A DNA stretch of 23,081 bases, from assembly GCA_964485855.1 (NCBI GenBank), contig CAZAKI010000033.1, positions 1 to 23,081 of the forward strand, read 5' to 3'. This DNA is from UBA993 sp964485855 (lineage in GTDB: Bacteria; Bacillota; Dethiobacteria; DTU022). Shown piece by piece: positions 22,571-23,081 of this stretch (its first letter is position 1; each line of letters opens with the position of its first letter). The translations under genes were made by a program, and so were the position numbers. Below the pieces are notes generated by a model. It was not told where the DNA came from and did not search any database. It saw only the letters and a list, made by a program, of their open reading frames with translations.

Positions 22571-23081
22571 TTAAAACCCAAAATCTTCTGCGGTTGCATC
22601 ATTCTTCGCCGACCCCTGGCTGCCAGGATTTTGCAGCTGCTGAACCCTGCTTTCAACCATATACTTAAAAAGCCGGCGCAGCTCCAGGATAATCAATAAT
22701 AACCCGGGAATAAAAATCAGCAAAATCAAACCCTGCCTGGTTTGGGCAAAACCAAACAAATAACCGATATAAGGCACTGAACCGGTTACCCGCCCGACCA
22801 CATTTTCCGCCGGCACCGGGTTGGGATCGTTAACATTATTGGCATCGCCGCGGGTAACAAAACTCAAAGAATCATTTTGGTTAATACCTACCACCCGGTG
22901 GGTGGTTAAACGCGTTGCATCGCCTGAACTGCTAAAGGTAATAATATCGCCTTCTGTTATTGCAGCAGGTTCAACCGGTTTGACAAAAACAAGACTGCCC
23001 GTATCAAAGGCTGGATTCATACTGCCGCTGAGCACAACATACATCTGGTAGCCGGCAATCGCCGGGGTTCCGCCGCTTAAC
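22571..23081 (-). CDS. ER/SipW-type signal peptidase I, 5' end outside the window
   Basis: The frame is open to the right edge (LSGGTPAIAGYQMYVV), so the N-terminal membrane helix is missing. It carries the nucleophile Ser in VLSGSMNPAF, GDIITF, the catalytic His of archaeal/ER-type peptidases in LTTHRVVGI, and RGDANNVNDPNPV supplying the acidic residues. GRVTGSVPYIGYLFGF is box E, and a C-terminal hydrophobic segment (GLILLIFIPGLLLIILEL) follows. ER-type enzymes use Ser-His rather than Ser-Lys and in Firmicutes (SipW) process special secreted proteins such as matrix fibres. The substrates are not visible here. It is directly upstream of the pseudo-peptidase, with a terminator between them, so the two genes may be controlled separately. 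Confidence 0.9.
   Translation of the reverse strand, partial: LSGGTPAIAGYQMYVVLSGSMNPAFDTGSLVFVKPVEPAAITEGDIITFSSSGDATRLTTHRVVGINQNDSLSFVTRGDANNVNDPNPVPAENVVGRVTGSVPYIGYLFGFAQTRQGLILLIFIPGLLLIILELRRLFKYMVESRVQQLQNPGSQGSAKNDATAEDFGF

Overview
The window looks like a chromosomal segment of a low-to-moderate-GC anaerobic Firmicute of the class Clostridia, probably monoderm. This rests on a SigB/SigF/SigG-type sigma factor, an ER/SipW-type signal peptidase, strong AGGAGG ribosome sites, TTG starts, a sigma-54 promoter, anaerobe-style acyl-CoA genes, and a type IV pilus (T4P) cluster whose secretin-like protein has no outer-membrane barrel. The species cannot be named from sequence alone.

Left part (1-13488, essentially all minus strand): a type IV pilus locus wired to cyclic di-GMP. 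Reading in the direction of transcription there is a YqeG-type HAD phosphatase, then a sigma-A promoter and a GEMM-I (c-di-GMP-I class) aptamer, then pilP-like, a giant secretin-N-domain repeat protein, pilT, pilC, pilM, pilN, pilO and pilB. Next comes a gene encoding sigma regions 2-3 fused to a PilO-like domain. A second GEMM-I aptamer with its own promoter and an intrinsic terminator precedes a complete sigma factor. A third GEMM-I aptamer precedes the first codons of a prepilin that runs off the left edge. PilB also carries an MshEN domain, a known c-di-GMP-binding module, so the second messenger probably acts on both RNA and the motor. Three aptamers in about 12.6 kb, and the sigma-PilO chimera, are the main novelties.

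Middle (13682-15638): an orphan isopropylmalate/isocitrate-type dehydrogenase on the plus strand converges on a PhzF-family protein on the minus strand.

Right-centre (15929-20628, plus strand): a sigma-54 (-24/-12) promoter drives a five-gene operon: acyl-CoA dehydrogenase, two thiolase-fold proteins that have both lost the catalytic Cys/His/Cys set, and two DUF35 (Zn-ribbon/OB-fold) proteins. It ends in a bidirectional terminator. The set suggests a multi-subunit acyl-CoA carbon-carbon bond enzyme, by analogy with thiolase/DUF35 aldolase or thiolase complexes.

Right edge (20659-23081, minus strand): an apparently active ER/SipW-type signal peptidase (5' end outside the window) is followed by a 590-residue protein. 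That protein joins a degenerate response-regulator receiver, a long acidic linker, a membrane helix and a signal-peptidase-like domain that has lost the active-site Ser and His.

No tRNA, rRNA, CRISPR array, transposase or phage gene was seen.
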